64,000 nt of DNA from Actinomucor elegans (Eukaryota; Mucoromycota; Mucoromycetes; Mucorales; Mucoraceae), in the NCBI GenBank assembly GCA_026027325.1, contig JAMSLZ010000005.1:1302001-1366000 (forward strand), in the 5' to 3' direction. Positions within the stretch are counted from its first letter, which is position 1. Every line of letters begins with the position of its first letter. This document shows, piece by piece, positions 10,297 to 22,104 of the stretch. Under the pieces are notes generated by a model. The model saw nothing but the letters and a program-made list of their open reading frames with translations. It was not told the origin of the DNA and ran no database searches. The position numbers and the translations under genes were made by a program.

Positions 10297-12370
10297 TTAG
10301 CAAGACTGAGGCTTTTCATTATTCTCTTGTCCTTCCAAGTCTAATTCAGTGATTCTTTTGTGAAGTACACTTTTTAGCTCGTGTACCATGGTCTGAGAAT
10401 CCATTCTAGCAATTTTTTCTTCATTCTAAACTGCAGTTAGTATACTGACATGGCTAATTATATATATAAAAGGAACTTACTTCTTTTGAGCGTTTGATTC
10501 TCATTTCTTCTATTCTTTCTTGACGTGTCTTTTTTGATTTTTCCTTTCCATTCTTTTCTACTACACCAGCAATAGCTTCAAACACTGAGGCCTTGGAGGC
10601 TAATGGCAAGTTCAAAATATCGGCAACATCTTCAGAATCGAGTATCATCCCTTTTCCTTCACTTTCTTCTATAGGCTGCTGTGGTTCTAGTTTAGGCGAA
10701 GGGATAGGAGAGGAGGGCAAGTCAAGTTGCAAGAAAGAATCAAGTACAACACGGCCACTTTCCCAGTCTGCAGCCATGTTCTCGAAGCCTTTTTGAACTG
10801 ACATGTATTCATTGCGAAGTTTGTCCCGTGTTTCCGCAGTGGAAGAATCTATATATGATTATTAGATGACAGGACCTTCGGTTACCAGGCAAATTCATTT
10901 ACCAGAGTTTAACTGCCGCACATCCTCACTACACAAATAGATTTTGGCTTCCATTGTTCTTAATTGCTGCTCAAGACAAGAAAGTCTATGAACAAACTTT
11001 TTGAGTCTACCATCTTCAATCTTGGTTGTAAAGTTGTTTTTATCAAATTCGTTGATAGGTTTATCTATTAGGAGTCAGCATTAAAAAAAGGGGGAAAAGC
11101 TTTGATACTAAAAGTTACACTTACAGAATTCAGCATCTAATGCTTCCACAATATCCTTTGTAAATTTTTCAGTTTCATCCACCAATTTACCAAGCACTTC
11201 ATTGACTGTTTTCCATGCATCCTTGTAATCAAAACGGATGGAATCGTGATCTTCAGTCATGACACCCAAAGCTAAAAAATGAACCATACACTCTCTACGT
11301 TTCAGATGCATAATCTGAGCCAATTTTTTCAACTGATCTAGGCTGTAAGCATCATCTGTTGCATCTTCACCCATAGCAGAAAGCGAAGCAATCGAATGAA
11401 CATTGTACATTTCATAGAGTGTAGCCAGGTTCTTTTTGTTCACCACGTCCATCAAATCAATAATACCTTCTTCGTAAATGATAAAAGCTCTTCTAAGAAT
11501 AGAAGAAAGTCTATTGCGGAGTCGAATGCATTTACGGTTCTTGCTGTTTTGTTCGATGCGCGAAATAGGCGAGAGTGGAGTCGAGAGTCGGTAACCTCGC
11601 GATACAAGCTCAATTTCTTGGATTGTGATTAATACACGGTGTACTTTGGTATCAAATGTCTCGCAATGGTCTGTAAATGCTTGGATTCTTGATAATGCTA
11701 TTTGGTACAGTTGCCGGATAGAAGTACGGCGCTAATAATGATGATGAGATTATGTGTTATGGGCGCGATTTGACAACTTACCTTGTGTCTAAATAAGAAA
11801 AACAGCGACGCCGAAGTCGAGAAAAACAAGGAAATGATGGGTACTTTGGGTCGAAATATGTACTTTTCGGCTCCGAGTAATATGGCCAAAGTAGCTACAA
11901 GGTTAGTTGTGACACCTAGTTTGGCTGTCCGAGTAGACTGAAAAGGTAATTCGGTTGTATTGATCATTTTGCTCTTGTTGTGATGAACTGATAATGTTTC
12001 ATTCAATAAAGGTGAGGTAACAATTAGATATTTAAACTTTTCTTCGAACGCTGTTTCTTCTGCTCGAGAAAGTGATATTGAAAAAGCACCCTGGTGATTA
12101 AAATCAGCATCGATGCATATGCACTTAGAATTACTTACATGAAATATCGAATGTCTCCATAAACTCGAAATACTAGGTCTTTTACTGAATGTAGTTTCAT
12201 GGCCTGTTGCGTTGTTGATGACAAGCGAAGGTGGTGTTACTTTTACAGTTGCTTCTTCCTGATCAATGGCTATTTCAAAGGTTAGGACATTTAATACATT
12301 GGTAATGATAAAACTCACATTGCAAATATTCAGCAAAAGGAGAATCTTCATATACGACAAAGTCTGTCAT
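10297..12370 (-). CDS. vezatin-domain protein, INP2-like candidate
   Basis: Seven exons: 12370-12319, 12269-12139, 12090-11782, 11731-11125, 11064-10903, 10848-10481 and 10425-10297, giving 585 residues; every junction keeps frame. Two adjacent membrane segments lie near 115-160 (around NLVATLAILLGAEKY and IISLFFSTSASLFFLF). They are followed by RRTSIRQLYQ and by IQEIELVSRGYRLSTPLSPI at about 202-221, the signature of the vezatin / myosin-binding domain. In fungi this domain occurs in Inp2-type factors that tether peroxisomes to myosin V; in animals in the adherens-junction protein vezatin. The C-terminal half is helical and charged, with acidic Pro/Ser-rich patches. The ATG at 12370 is chosen because it alone reads into exon 2 in frame. 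The peroxisomal role is inference from the domain. Confidence 0.75.
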
Positions 12371-15174
12371 TCAGTTAATTAGGGGAATAAAAGAAAGAAA
12401 GTACTGAAAGAAGGAAAAAAAAAGGTATGTGGTGCGTTATTTCGACTTAAAATAATTGGGCAAGTATCAGGTGAGCCTAAAAACTAGGAGCATGCGAGTA
12501 TCATGCCTTTTTTTTACATGTTTGTACAATCAATTATCATCAATGGGTCCCGGTAAACAGCCGCATCCTTTAATTTGATTTGTGATTCATATCACAACCG
12601 AAACATAATAAACGTGTTCTTTCATCAGTAAAAAAGGCCATTGTAATCCCCGAAGCATAATGAGGAATAACTGTGCCGCATTTTCAAGATTGAGTGCTTC
12701 AAAAAAAAAAAAAAAATAGGGATGAACAGGAAGCAACGGCCGTGTTTTGATCGCACGGTTTAATCTCGTCCAATTGAAAATCGTACCGTAATTAGATATC
12801 CGATGTCCAATGAAGTTTTATAGCGTATCCACTATTATTTCTGCCCGCCAATTTGGTTTGTGCCCAGATCTAAGCCAAGTAAAGATATATGTTGAAATCT
12901 TTTGTTTGAAGGTATACATAGTATTTTAAAGACAAAATTTATAAAGCAAATATGTTGCCTGTATCCCAAAGTATACATGTATATTTGTTTTGTATTTTTC
13001 AACACGAAAACATGGTTAGTAATTGTAACATACAAAAACGCGGAATAGATGCATGCATCCGGCAATTTCATTCTCTAGATAAATTGGCAGATGTTTGTAC
13101 ATTAACTTAGTACCCAACATATCTAGAGATATATAAACCTGTGACTAGATCTATTAGATCTTTTTCTCAAAGCGACTGTTTCATAATATCTCTATATTAG
13201 AATATGGTATTCATCCAGACAAATCATAATGCTATTTACTATATTATTACCATAGTCGTATCGACATTTATCCTCATCTATCACTCAACTAACGGAGTTA
13301 AAACATGTCTGAGCAATCTGTAAAAGCAAGTGGGTTTTGCCATGGTTTTTAGTTTATTATTCTACATTATGTTACTCAAGAATTTTCTCTTTACTATCTG
13401 CAAGTCCGCCTTGGCACTTTGGTCCGCTACTTCTTCAAAATTGTGCTAAAGCCCAAGTTCAAAAATACATAGCCCTGTAGGCCCATAGGCCATTCCATCA
13501 AGTTGGTTCCACAACTTACTTTTTGCCTAAGTTGGTGGTTGTAGTCCCAAAAAGGGATATAAGATGTAACATCCTATAAAATGATGCCTATATACCGAAA
13601 AATAAAAACTCAACACAATTAGACATGGAAGAAATCAGTTGGTTACTCCCAAGACAACGGAGAGCTATAGAAGATAGGTACATCATCCCCTTCCTCGTGT
13701 ATAAGGATTTAAGGATAGAAATATGAATATTGTCATTTTATTAGGAGATAAAGTTTCATTGAATGGATCGATACAATCTAGTAATACTCTTGCAAAGCGT
13801 CAGTTTAAATTATCTATATAGCCTCTATTGGTAGGAGTATTTAGTTTTCTAAACTTCTTTTTGCGTTATTTACCTTGGCTTATTATATCGCGTATTGCTC
13901 GCTCCACAGTCAAGTTCTTTTTTGTTACAAAGAGAAGTAGTACGCATGTTTTTGGGTGAAAACATTTCTCTTGTATATCGCTTTTTTTTAGGTTTTTTGT
14001 TTAATGAAATTTTATAAATCGAGGAGGATCATCAAGACATTCACAATGTTGGTAATTAATTAGGTTTATACCCATTATAACAGATCATGCTAAGCATAAT
14101 CACACTTTAGGCGCGATATTAAACCAAAATCAGTAATGGTCAATTTTTTGGAGCTAGAGCTTTCGAAAAAATTTGCAAGAATTTTAACGTTGATAAATGG
14201 GAACCGTGATACGCAAGCTCGGATAGTATAAGTTTGAACCTTGTGCAATCAAAATGAAGTATGGAGAATTGAATTTTCTTTCGAATGATACAAATTGTGC
14301 AGGAAATTGGAAATAAAAATACTGTTACAAAAAGAAAAGACGCCATACAAAAGGAGCTTTACAATACTCTTCGAGAGAATGTGAAACTCTCGCGCTTAGT
14401 TCATTACAAAAACCCAGTATATATCTACATGTATCTCAAAGTTCAAATCCATATTCAATGGTATTGCTGATATAGAGGCTTTTGAAAAATGACATTGATG
14501 TTTATCGAGGGTGTCCACAAGCATGCTATTCAATCTCCGTGAACAATGAAGATTATTTTACCTTCAATCGATTTTTTTGGGTCGAAAATTATGCAAATGT
14601 ATATATATAAATCATGATATATGAGATGAGCGAATCAAGCTATTCTTTCAGGTTATTTGTAGAATACATGGGTATTTTAGTTTAGGTTTAAATGATGTAC
14701 TATTTATAGGGAAATAAAGAGAAAACTAATGAGCTAGATAGTAAAAAAAAAAAAAAAAATGCAGCATCGCCGGAGCTGTTTAGCGGTTGCCTGCGTGTCA
14801 ATACAATTATTTTCAGCTATATTTCAAAATTATTATATATTACTCTGGGTACATATGACAGGTCAAAAATATAGCATTGTTACCTGTTGATATAGAGGTA
14901 GTATTATAATTTATATATATATATATTGGCGAGTTCATAATGGATCCAAATTCAGCCTATTCTACCAATGAATTGAGTGAATTCGAAAATGCAATATTTA
15001 AAGTTTGCAGAATCCCTACAGCTAGATATGAATAATGGTCAAGCATTAATTATTAAATTAAGTACTAATATAGAACTAGTTTTCGTCAATAAAGATATAC
15101 CTTGATACATCATATTTTGGCAGCTATTAGTTCTGACTTTTCATTGATGATGCGGTTGATTCTTTCTAGTTCTT

Positions 15175-15245
15175 TCGATTGATATCGATCCAATGACCCA
15201 TCTGATTAGTGATTCATGGTTATAATAAACTGCTTCATTTACTTG
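15175..15245 (+). repeat. dispersed ~100-bp repeat copy
   Basis: Reads CATCTGATTAGTGATTCATG and then AAACTGCTTCATTTA, preceded by ATCGATCCAATG. This is the core order of the family. Confidence 0.5.
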
Positions 15246-15344
15246 GGTCCCTATTTAGTTGCAGGCCAATGAATATAGCATGGCACTAATCGAGTATGTA
15301 TCCTTTTTTGCACGGCATATCCATTTTAGAAGTAGATCAGTTAG

Positions 15345-15450
15345 CTGATTTTAATCCATAATCACATTATATCAGAAGTCCATGTTCAGACTGAACTGCT
15401 GCATATACTGTAAGTTTTATTAAATGAATGGCAAATAATATATTGTACTA
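15345..15450 (+). repeat. dispersed ~100-bp repeat copy
   Basis: Reads AAGTCCATGTTCAGACTGAA, then CTGCTGCATATACTG. A second, differently decayed copy in the same orientation only about 100 bases from the previous one. Confidence 0.5.
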
Positions 15451-15900
15451 GTGCTAATCAACAATGATTCACCCTAATGATTTTGAAAAGGGTAGAAATT
15501 AAAAGCAAATCCTAACGTATAAAAACAGCACTAACTCGATTAAGTCACATCTCGAGGCATTAACATACTGCATGTACATCCAAAGAATAGTGAAGTTTGC
15601 TTTTGGGAAGAATTATAAATGACAAAAAGGGCCTGGCTGCCTTGCGTTTATGTGCATTGAACACGAGTTAAAAGCAGCAAATTATGCGTCAAAAATCCAT
15701 TCTCTTGCTCACCATTATTACAACTTGCTGTTTGATGCGTGCTTAATTGACTTAATCGTTAGCTTATGGAAGTCATTGAGTTTATTTAATTATTAGTCAG
15801 AAAAAGGCATGGTGTTAAGGATATGATATTACATGTATGTACAGAATATTTAGAATGTATGTATGTCAATTAAAAAGAAAAGCATGTAAACGAAAGAGAT

Positions 15901-16904
15901 CTATAAAGGATTATCATTAGATGGGTGTAGTGGGCTTGGATGAATTGCTGAGGGTAAATAGTTTTGCATTGGTGGCAAGGCCATTGTATTGTTCTCAAGA
16001 AACTGTTGATGTATTGTCGAAGTATTGTTATTTGACCCTGCAGAACTGCTGTGATTGCTGATACAAGAATGAAAACTGCTGCTACTCAATCGTCTTTTTT
16101 CATCTTCTTGCCAAAACGTAGCAGTTTCACTCATTGGCGATAAAGACTGACTCTTGTTAGGATAACCTGAGGGTTCTGTATTGCTTTGACTACTAGGTCT
16201 TCTATTTTGCAGATCAATGGATGGTAATTCGATCTTATGACGAGGTGCGCAGTAAAACGGTAGTTCGTTGAGAGTAGTTGGCTTGTATTCTGTTTCATCC
16301 AATTCGTCTTTTTCTATTGTTGATTTAGCTGCTTTTTGCTTCTCAAGGAGCATACGGCGATTCAATCTTCGCTTAATCTCGCTTTCAATAAAATGTTGCT
16401 TTTCTTCAGAATCCTCTTCGCCAAACTTTTGTCGTGCTAATCGATACACCCTACAGCGCAAATCGTTTCTTTTGTTTTTGTCTTTGTTTTCAGCTCTCCA
16501 TTTACGCATTCTGTATCACAAAAAAACAGTTTTAGATGCATATCCATGTGTTTGTGTCTCAATTAAACAAACCTTTCTGTTGTTTCTGCTCTAGAGGATA
16601 CTTTCTTTGAATGGTCCTTCCACCTTTTTTGGTCTCGGCATCGAGCATAAGGCATGTTGTGTATATTTGGATTTTCCATATGTCTTTTTCTACGAAAAGA
16701 CAAGTCAATTCACTGCATACAATCATTTTTTTTACAGTACTCACAGATTAGATCGTGTTGCAAATACTAATAAAAAAGAAAAACAAAAAAAAGGTCTGTG
16801 AGTTCTTTTTTTTTTTTGAAACATTTTAATAAGAAATGGACTGATTTTTTTTTCTTACTTTTCGGGCATTGGCTACAAGTGTAGACACCATCATCTTCTG
16901 TCAT
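15901..16904 (-). CDS. C2H2 zinc finger + DUF3020 nuclear protein
   Basis: Four exons: 16904-16859, 16766-16745, 16689-16573 and 16510-15901, giving 264 residues. The spliced N-terminus reads YTCSQCPKIFATRSNLKRHM, a C2H2 finger with Cys10, Cys13 and His26; the fourth ligand is probably His33, giving an unusually wide His spacing (x6). A basic linker follows, and then RKWRAENKDKNKRNDLRCR...ARQKFG at about 64-92, the DUF3020 signature found in fungal regulators. The C-terminal half is Ser/Asn/Pro-rich and disordered, typical of transcription factors. Exon 2 is only 22 nt, and no single frame covers the finger; it appears only after splicing. The finger is intact, so a nucleic-acid-binding role is likely; targets are unknown. 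Confidence 0.8.
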
Positions 16905-18379
16905 ATTTAAAGTAAAAAATAAAAAAAAGTTTATAGAAAGAGAAAAAGGGCAAAGTGGCACTTAAAGCGAATCTTCGATATTTAAATGATACGTCAAATG
17001 GATCTTAAACAAACCAATCAATCTAAAAAACCAGGACAGAGATCACGTTACTCTTTTGGACCTTTCAAAAAGTAGACAGTTTGATAGGTTTCGCAAATGC
17101 TACTCCGATATAGTTACAGTAATACACCAAATAGATTATTCCATTGCTACTGTATGAGCATTAGAATTGTAAAAGTACTTTCTATGCATACATTGTGCTT
17201 TCTATACTCCAAAGCAGCGTTTATTCAGGACAAAAGTATTGCAGAATATCAAATCACCGCTCTTCGGTGTTTAGCGGCCCGGTAAACACAACATGTCAAA
17301 CGTCAAACGCCTTGTTTCTATAAAAATAAAGCTGATCTATCTATCATAATGAGTTTCAAGATGACCAATAGAAGTACGATAAAAACTCAATTGATTCAAT
17401 TGGAAACTATTAGTTTCGCATTCTTTGAAGCTTTCTAAATCGAGTCCATATTTACAGAATATTTCTACAGTAATGAGTTGACAGAGGAGCTTTAAAGCAA
17501 AGAATAATCTCAACAGACTATGCCAATTTGACGCAATTTACATCATGTATGTAGCAGTAAATTCTTTGTAGTGTTCAGTCTTCCGAGGGAATGTTCAGAA
17601 TCAATCTTGAGAAGCTAAATATCTAATGAACGATATATAACAATGAAACAAGCTCTATTCACTAGCCCTATAACTATCTTGTGCTACTATCAAGTCCATG
17701 TCAAATCCTACATTTAGGATGACAAAACATTCTTGAGCCCTAAAACAAGAAATAGAGTAAAAGCTCGCTGCTAAAGTCATGTGTTTCAAGGTAGTAAATG
17801 GTAAAGCAGTGTATATCTTTCAACAACTGCAACACACAAACTCTTTTTTGTTTTATTTTATTTTTTTATTTTTTTATTTTTTTTACCGGGAACTCTAATC
17901 GATAGGCACCAGTCGAAAACCCATGAACTCAATCCGTTACACCAAAGTACAAGGAAGATCTTTCTTCTAAAGTTCAACCCAATGGTGATTTTTACTGTAG
18001 CATTGATACAGCTTTCTAGGCCCTTCATCACTTCATTTCCTCTGCCTGGAGTTGCTCTTTAATTCAAATAGTTTCAACTGTAATCGAATAGATTATTATT
18101 TTAATATGAGCTGGTTAAAAACGAGTCGTGGTCCATCGACCTGGGGCCCGCCAATTGGGCTTTGGCTTTAGGACAACATCAACCAAAAGTTGAGAGAGCG
18201 GATCTTGAATAATAACAACTTTACATTTGCGCGCGCGCACTAACGTTACTGATAAGCTTGTATGCATTTTCAGGGATGACATACTATGAACATGAATCAA
18301 GTTTTCTTGACGGGCTGGATTTTTCTAGTTTTTAAACCTTTCAATATATACACCATAAAGACATTGTTATATCTTAATC

Positions 18380-18381
<2 letters not shown>

Positions 18382-18412
<31 letters not shown>
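18382..18412. repeat. homopolymer T31 tract
   Basis: Thirty-one consecutive T residues, the longest homopolymer in the window. It could be the poly(A) end of a decayed minus-strand retroelement, but no coding relic is visible on its 5' side. Confidence 0.9.
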
Positions 18413-18417
<5 letters not shown>

Positions 18418-19839
18418 CCACTCGAAGCGCACGCCTTGACATTGCAATATGTGACACGATGATCCAAAGCGCGGTATCACATAAGTTGACCCCGCTTTTA
18501 ATTATCATTGTAAACTTGGTTCTGGCCTTTTCGGGTATTCTTTACAAAAGATATTTGTTCTGATTCGCAAGGTTTTAATATAAAAGTGTTCCTGCATGAA
18601 ATCATGACTACGTCGGATCTCTGATTGTTGGGTTATCTAGATAAGTGAATTTATCCATCCGGGAAAACATATATCGCCTTTTCATAACGATGGTTTTACC
18701 TTAGGGAATGTTCTTTGAAACAGTTTAGATAAAACGATTAATAGAATAGACAAGGCGATTGTTCCTATTAGAAATAAGAGCACTACGTCAAGAGTTCACG
18801 GACAAACGGTTACGTAGTTGGACCTTCCTGTCGTTAAATAGAAACGGAAATATTAAACGCATCTATTATTGGTAAGAAAGATCGCATCAGTACTACTGTA
18901 AAGGTATTGCAGTTGACTCAGCATCTATCTCTAGTGTTTTCTACTGGGCTTCATTCGGCCATTCGGATGTGCCGGTTTCATTGGTAGACTGGGTTTAGAT
19001 GTGCGTCAATTATTATTATTACTACTATTACTACATTATACTATGGTACACTCTTGTCAGCAATCAGTGATTTAAAAGGTACATCGAGGTCAGTACAAAA
19101 TTAAGACATAGTCTTGAATTCCAGTACATATGAGGCTCTTTTTAATGGATGTATTGTGGAAGATACAAGTGTGGTAGATGGGCTCTGGACAGTGCCGAAA
19201 ATAGAGAGCGCTTTTTTTTTTTCATAGAGCCATAATTTACTATTCACTTTAAACCAAACTTATATCATTCGAAAAATATTATACTTTTTTATGTATTATA
19301 TTAAAACGCCCAAAGTTTGTAAACACTTGTTATCTTGTACATTATATATCCAATTTTTCAGGTACGAAAGTTTGTCAGAAATTATTAAAGACAGACAGCA
19401 CACTTTTATTGGTTGGCGATGAGTGAACACTCATGTCAAGGTCTACTAATCGGCAAAATCTTTGAAATTAAATAGCTGTGCCTACTTTAGTAATAAAACT
19501 ATACTATGCTTTTTAATTTAGAAGTTATATAGGGTAAATAAACCCTTTTAAATAAATTAGATTGCAAAGCTTTATCTTCCTTATTACGAGAGTGAAACAA
19601 TACTGATATTATTGTATAATTCTGGCTCTTTAAAACAGTACTTACTTTTTATTGCTCCATGCATTGTTTATTATTTTAAAGCGAGATTTGAATTTTACAA
19701 GTTAATTTAAAGCCTTAAGTCAAAGCATGTTATGTCATATTTTACCTTATTATTGTTATTTTTTGGTAAATTTTCCAACTTTTTTTCTAAGCATTATGAC
19801 TTAGAAAATTGGCATAACGCATGACCAGTTTAAATGTCT

Positions 19840-19912
19840 ATCGTCTTAATCCAATGTCGCATGTCGCATTTGATTAGTATTTCATGACTAGAGCTAGATT
19901 ATATTTCCATTA
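19840..19912 (+). repeat. dispersed ~100-bp repeat copy
   Basis: Reads GTCGCATTTGATTAGTATTT then CATGACTAGAGC. The core is nearly the same as the right arm of the foldback element at 54.5 kb. Confidence 0.55.
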
Positions 19913-20332
19913 AAACTTGCTGGCTCACTATATAGTACTCGTTGTTTGTGTATTGGATTTTTTTTTTTTCTGGTAGTCAAATAATTTTTTTATTCCTTTA
20001 GTGTGGTAGTTGTCAACTGTGTTTTTCGGAGATTACTCGTTAACTCTTTGTTTATATACAATGCACACGACGATAAGGATGCAAGTCTTGTTAGAGACCT
20101 AGCCTATCTATGTAGATAGATTTTTGAATGAAGCGCTTATATGAATTCAGCATTCAATCCTGCATAATATTTTTCCCTCTATGAGGCTTTTTCTGTTCTG
20201 TGGGGTTTTAATTAGACAAGTAATATCGACCCAATATAGTGCTTTGACATCATGATGCTTACTAGAAAACCGGCATTGGAGCGCTGTTTGCTAAAACAAC
20301 TCCTTTTCAACTTGAATTCATCACTATTTATA

Positions 20333-21628
20333 ATGCACTGCGGTCTTTCTGCTGAACAAGAACAGTTATTTCAACAGTTTAAAGAATCACTTAATACATC
20401 AATCGACTACGATTTTCCTACAGATGTAATACATGTATATGTTATATATAATCCAAATATAAACAGTTTTTTTTTTTTTTTTTGCATAGCAATTAATACA
20501 GTTTCTTCAAGCTAATGTTTGGGATATTGCAAGTATACGTATATATATTATATGTAACTATACTTTTGCTGACGTGGCTGATACTGTATAGGAAAACGCA
20601 AAACAGCAACTGATTGATACGATAGAATGGCGCAAAAAGATGGATATTGATCATTTACCAGTTGCTACAAAGTACAATAAGCTCCCAGTTCTTGTTGCAT
20701 GTCGTGGTTACAAGTATATTGAAGATGGAAATTTTGTAGTGAAGCCAGAAATATCAGAAAGTGCTATCCGTATTGCTAATTGCGTCGGCGGTAATTCCTT
20801 TCACAAGTTTGATAAAGAAGGTCACCCCATCCTGATCGATAGAACAGTATGGGCCATGGAACGTGTTTATGTTCAATAAGATACTAAAAGCATTGGTTTT
20901 GACAGGGATATCACAATACGAAAGAAATAGGAAATAATGTAACAAGCGAAGAGATCATCAATTACCACATATCAGCGAATGAGTTTTTGAACCGCGTTAT
21001 TATGCCTGAAGGCTGTGAACGCGCAGGCAAGCCTATTCATAGTGAAACTGTCATCTTTGATTGTAGCAATATGAGTTTATGGCGTAAGTAACGTATGTAT
21101 ACATATAATAACATATAATTCAACTCTCTGAATAGAGTTTCATATGAATGCCATGTATCATTTAAAGGCCATTGCAGATATTGTTCAGCATTATTATCCA
21201 GAAACGCTCCACCGTTTATTCATTGTGAATGCACCATCAGCCTTTGTAGTAATGTTTAAAGTGGTTAAACCTTGGTTGAATGCACGTGTAATGTATATAT
21301 ATATATACGCATTTTATCCCTGCATATATGTTAATGGCTCTATCTGAAATCATAGACATTAGAAAAAGTGCATGTACTGGGGAGCAACTTTCAATCTGAT
21401 TTGCTAGAGTATATCGATGCCGATAGTTTGCCAGATTTCTTGGGCGGTACTTGTAAATGCAATCATATACCTGGTGGGTGCGTGCCTATTATTCCAGACA
21501 AAAGCAACAAGTTCAAAGTGACCAGTCAAAATCAAAAAGTACCAACTGTATATAACCCTGATGTAATGAAGGCAGCTATCACAAATAATAGTTTCTGTGT
21601 ATTGACTCCTACCATTAATAAACAATAA
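20333..21628 (+). CDS. Sec14-like CRAL-TRIO lipid-transfer protein
   Basis: Six exons: 20333-20425, 20490-20528, 20592-20846, 20906-21083, 21136-21287 and 21356-21628, giving 329 residues. The N-terminal CRAL-TRIO helix reads LIQFLQANVWDI + ENAKQQL...EWRKKMD, which aligns with 'LLRFLRARKFDV.KA...L..TL.WR' only if intron 2 starts with GC (GCAAGT). That intron, 20529-20591, is therefore a GC-AG intron. The lipid-binding lobe follows: FHKFDKEGHPILIDRT, VIFDCSNMSLW, YYPETLHRLFIVNAPSAF (the Sec14 'YPE....IINAP..F' motif) and the KVHVLGSN segment ('KI.ILG'). The C-terminal 60 residues are Lys/Asn-rich. Family members move phosphatidylinositol and other lipids between membranes; the ligand cannot be told here. 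The start is the second ATG of the open frame and begins close to the domain. Confidence 0.9.
20529..20591 (+). other. GC-AG intron
   Basis: A 63-nt intron whose donor is GCAAGT, the consensus for the rare GC-AG class, and whose acceptor is TATAG. No GT in the neighbourhood gives both an open frame and the conserved helix; the nearest in-frame GT (GTTTGG at 20517) would delete VWDI. Confidence 0.7.
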
Positions 21629-22104
21629 CAATTGGACTCAGTTTGTTTCTTTGTGGCGTTTTTCCCACTATAGTACTCTAAACAGTAATTAATCACCTTG
21701 ACATTGTCATTTGTATATCGAAGAAAATGGTGTACCAACTCAATTAATGTGGTACTGATTATACTGTTTGTGCAACCTACCTTCTAATATGTTTTTTTTT
21801 TATGTCTGAACCTGATATATACTTAATTGAAATAAAAAACACTGCTCATTCGTTTTTTTTTTCAGTTTATATGGAAGTAGTACTCTGAAAATGGAGACAT
21901 TTATCACAAAGTTAGCCAAGAGAATAAGTGCCAAGTAAATCTATTTTTTTTTCCAGCTGGTGATGGAAAAGCCGATTTTCCTAAAAGCTAACAGAAGAAT
22001 TGATCTAGAAGTTCCATTACGTCTTGATGTTCTACCTACTTTAACTCAAAATAACTTCTATCTCTTATTTTGTCTTTCTTGTTCCCTTTCGATTTTTATA
22101 AACA
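21629..22104. other. intergenic, nothing seen
   Basis: T-rich spacer between the Sec14-like gene and the glycosyltransferase-like gene, with several runs of 8-9 T. The stretch just before 22105 is pyrimidine-rich (CTTTCTTGTTCCCTTTC), typical of the 5' leaders in this window. Confidence 0.5.

Larger units (their letters stand above)
12371..15900. other. intergenic, 3.5 kb, no gene supported
   Basis: No coding structure could be supported. At 13624 an ATG follows a TATA-like stretch and opens a 19-codon frame up to a possible donor, but joining to the next acceptor runs into a stop at once. CCCGGTAA lies at 12549-12556, upstream of the vezatin gene. A-runs occur at about 12701-12716 and 14742-14758. 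Two plus-strand dispersed-repeat copies lie at 15175-15245 and 15345-15450. Confidence 0.5.
16905..20332. other. intergenic, 3.4 kb, no gene supported
   Basis: No gene supported. Notable landmarks: CCCGGTAA at 17278-17285 and its complement TTACCGGG at 17883-17890; a T-rich tract at about 17845-17885; an uninterrupted run of 31 T at 18382-18412; GCGCGCGC at 18230-18238; and a dispersed-repeat copy at 19840-19912. Confidence 0.5.

Noticed and set aside
13624..13690. TATA-preceded ATG opening a 19-codon frame with a donor-like site
   Set aside because: Joining to the only nearby acceptor (about 13744) gives a stop within two codons.
18115..18300. 61-codon minus-strand frame with GC-rich end
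   Set aside because: Short, without similarity, and next to the T31 tract; probably chance.
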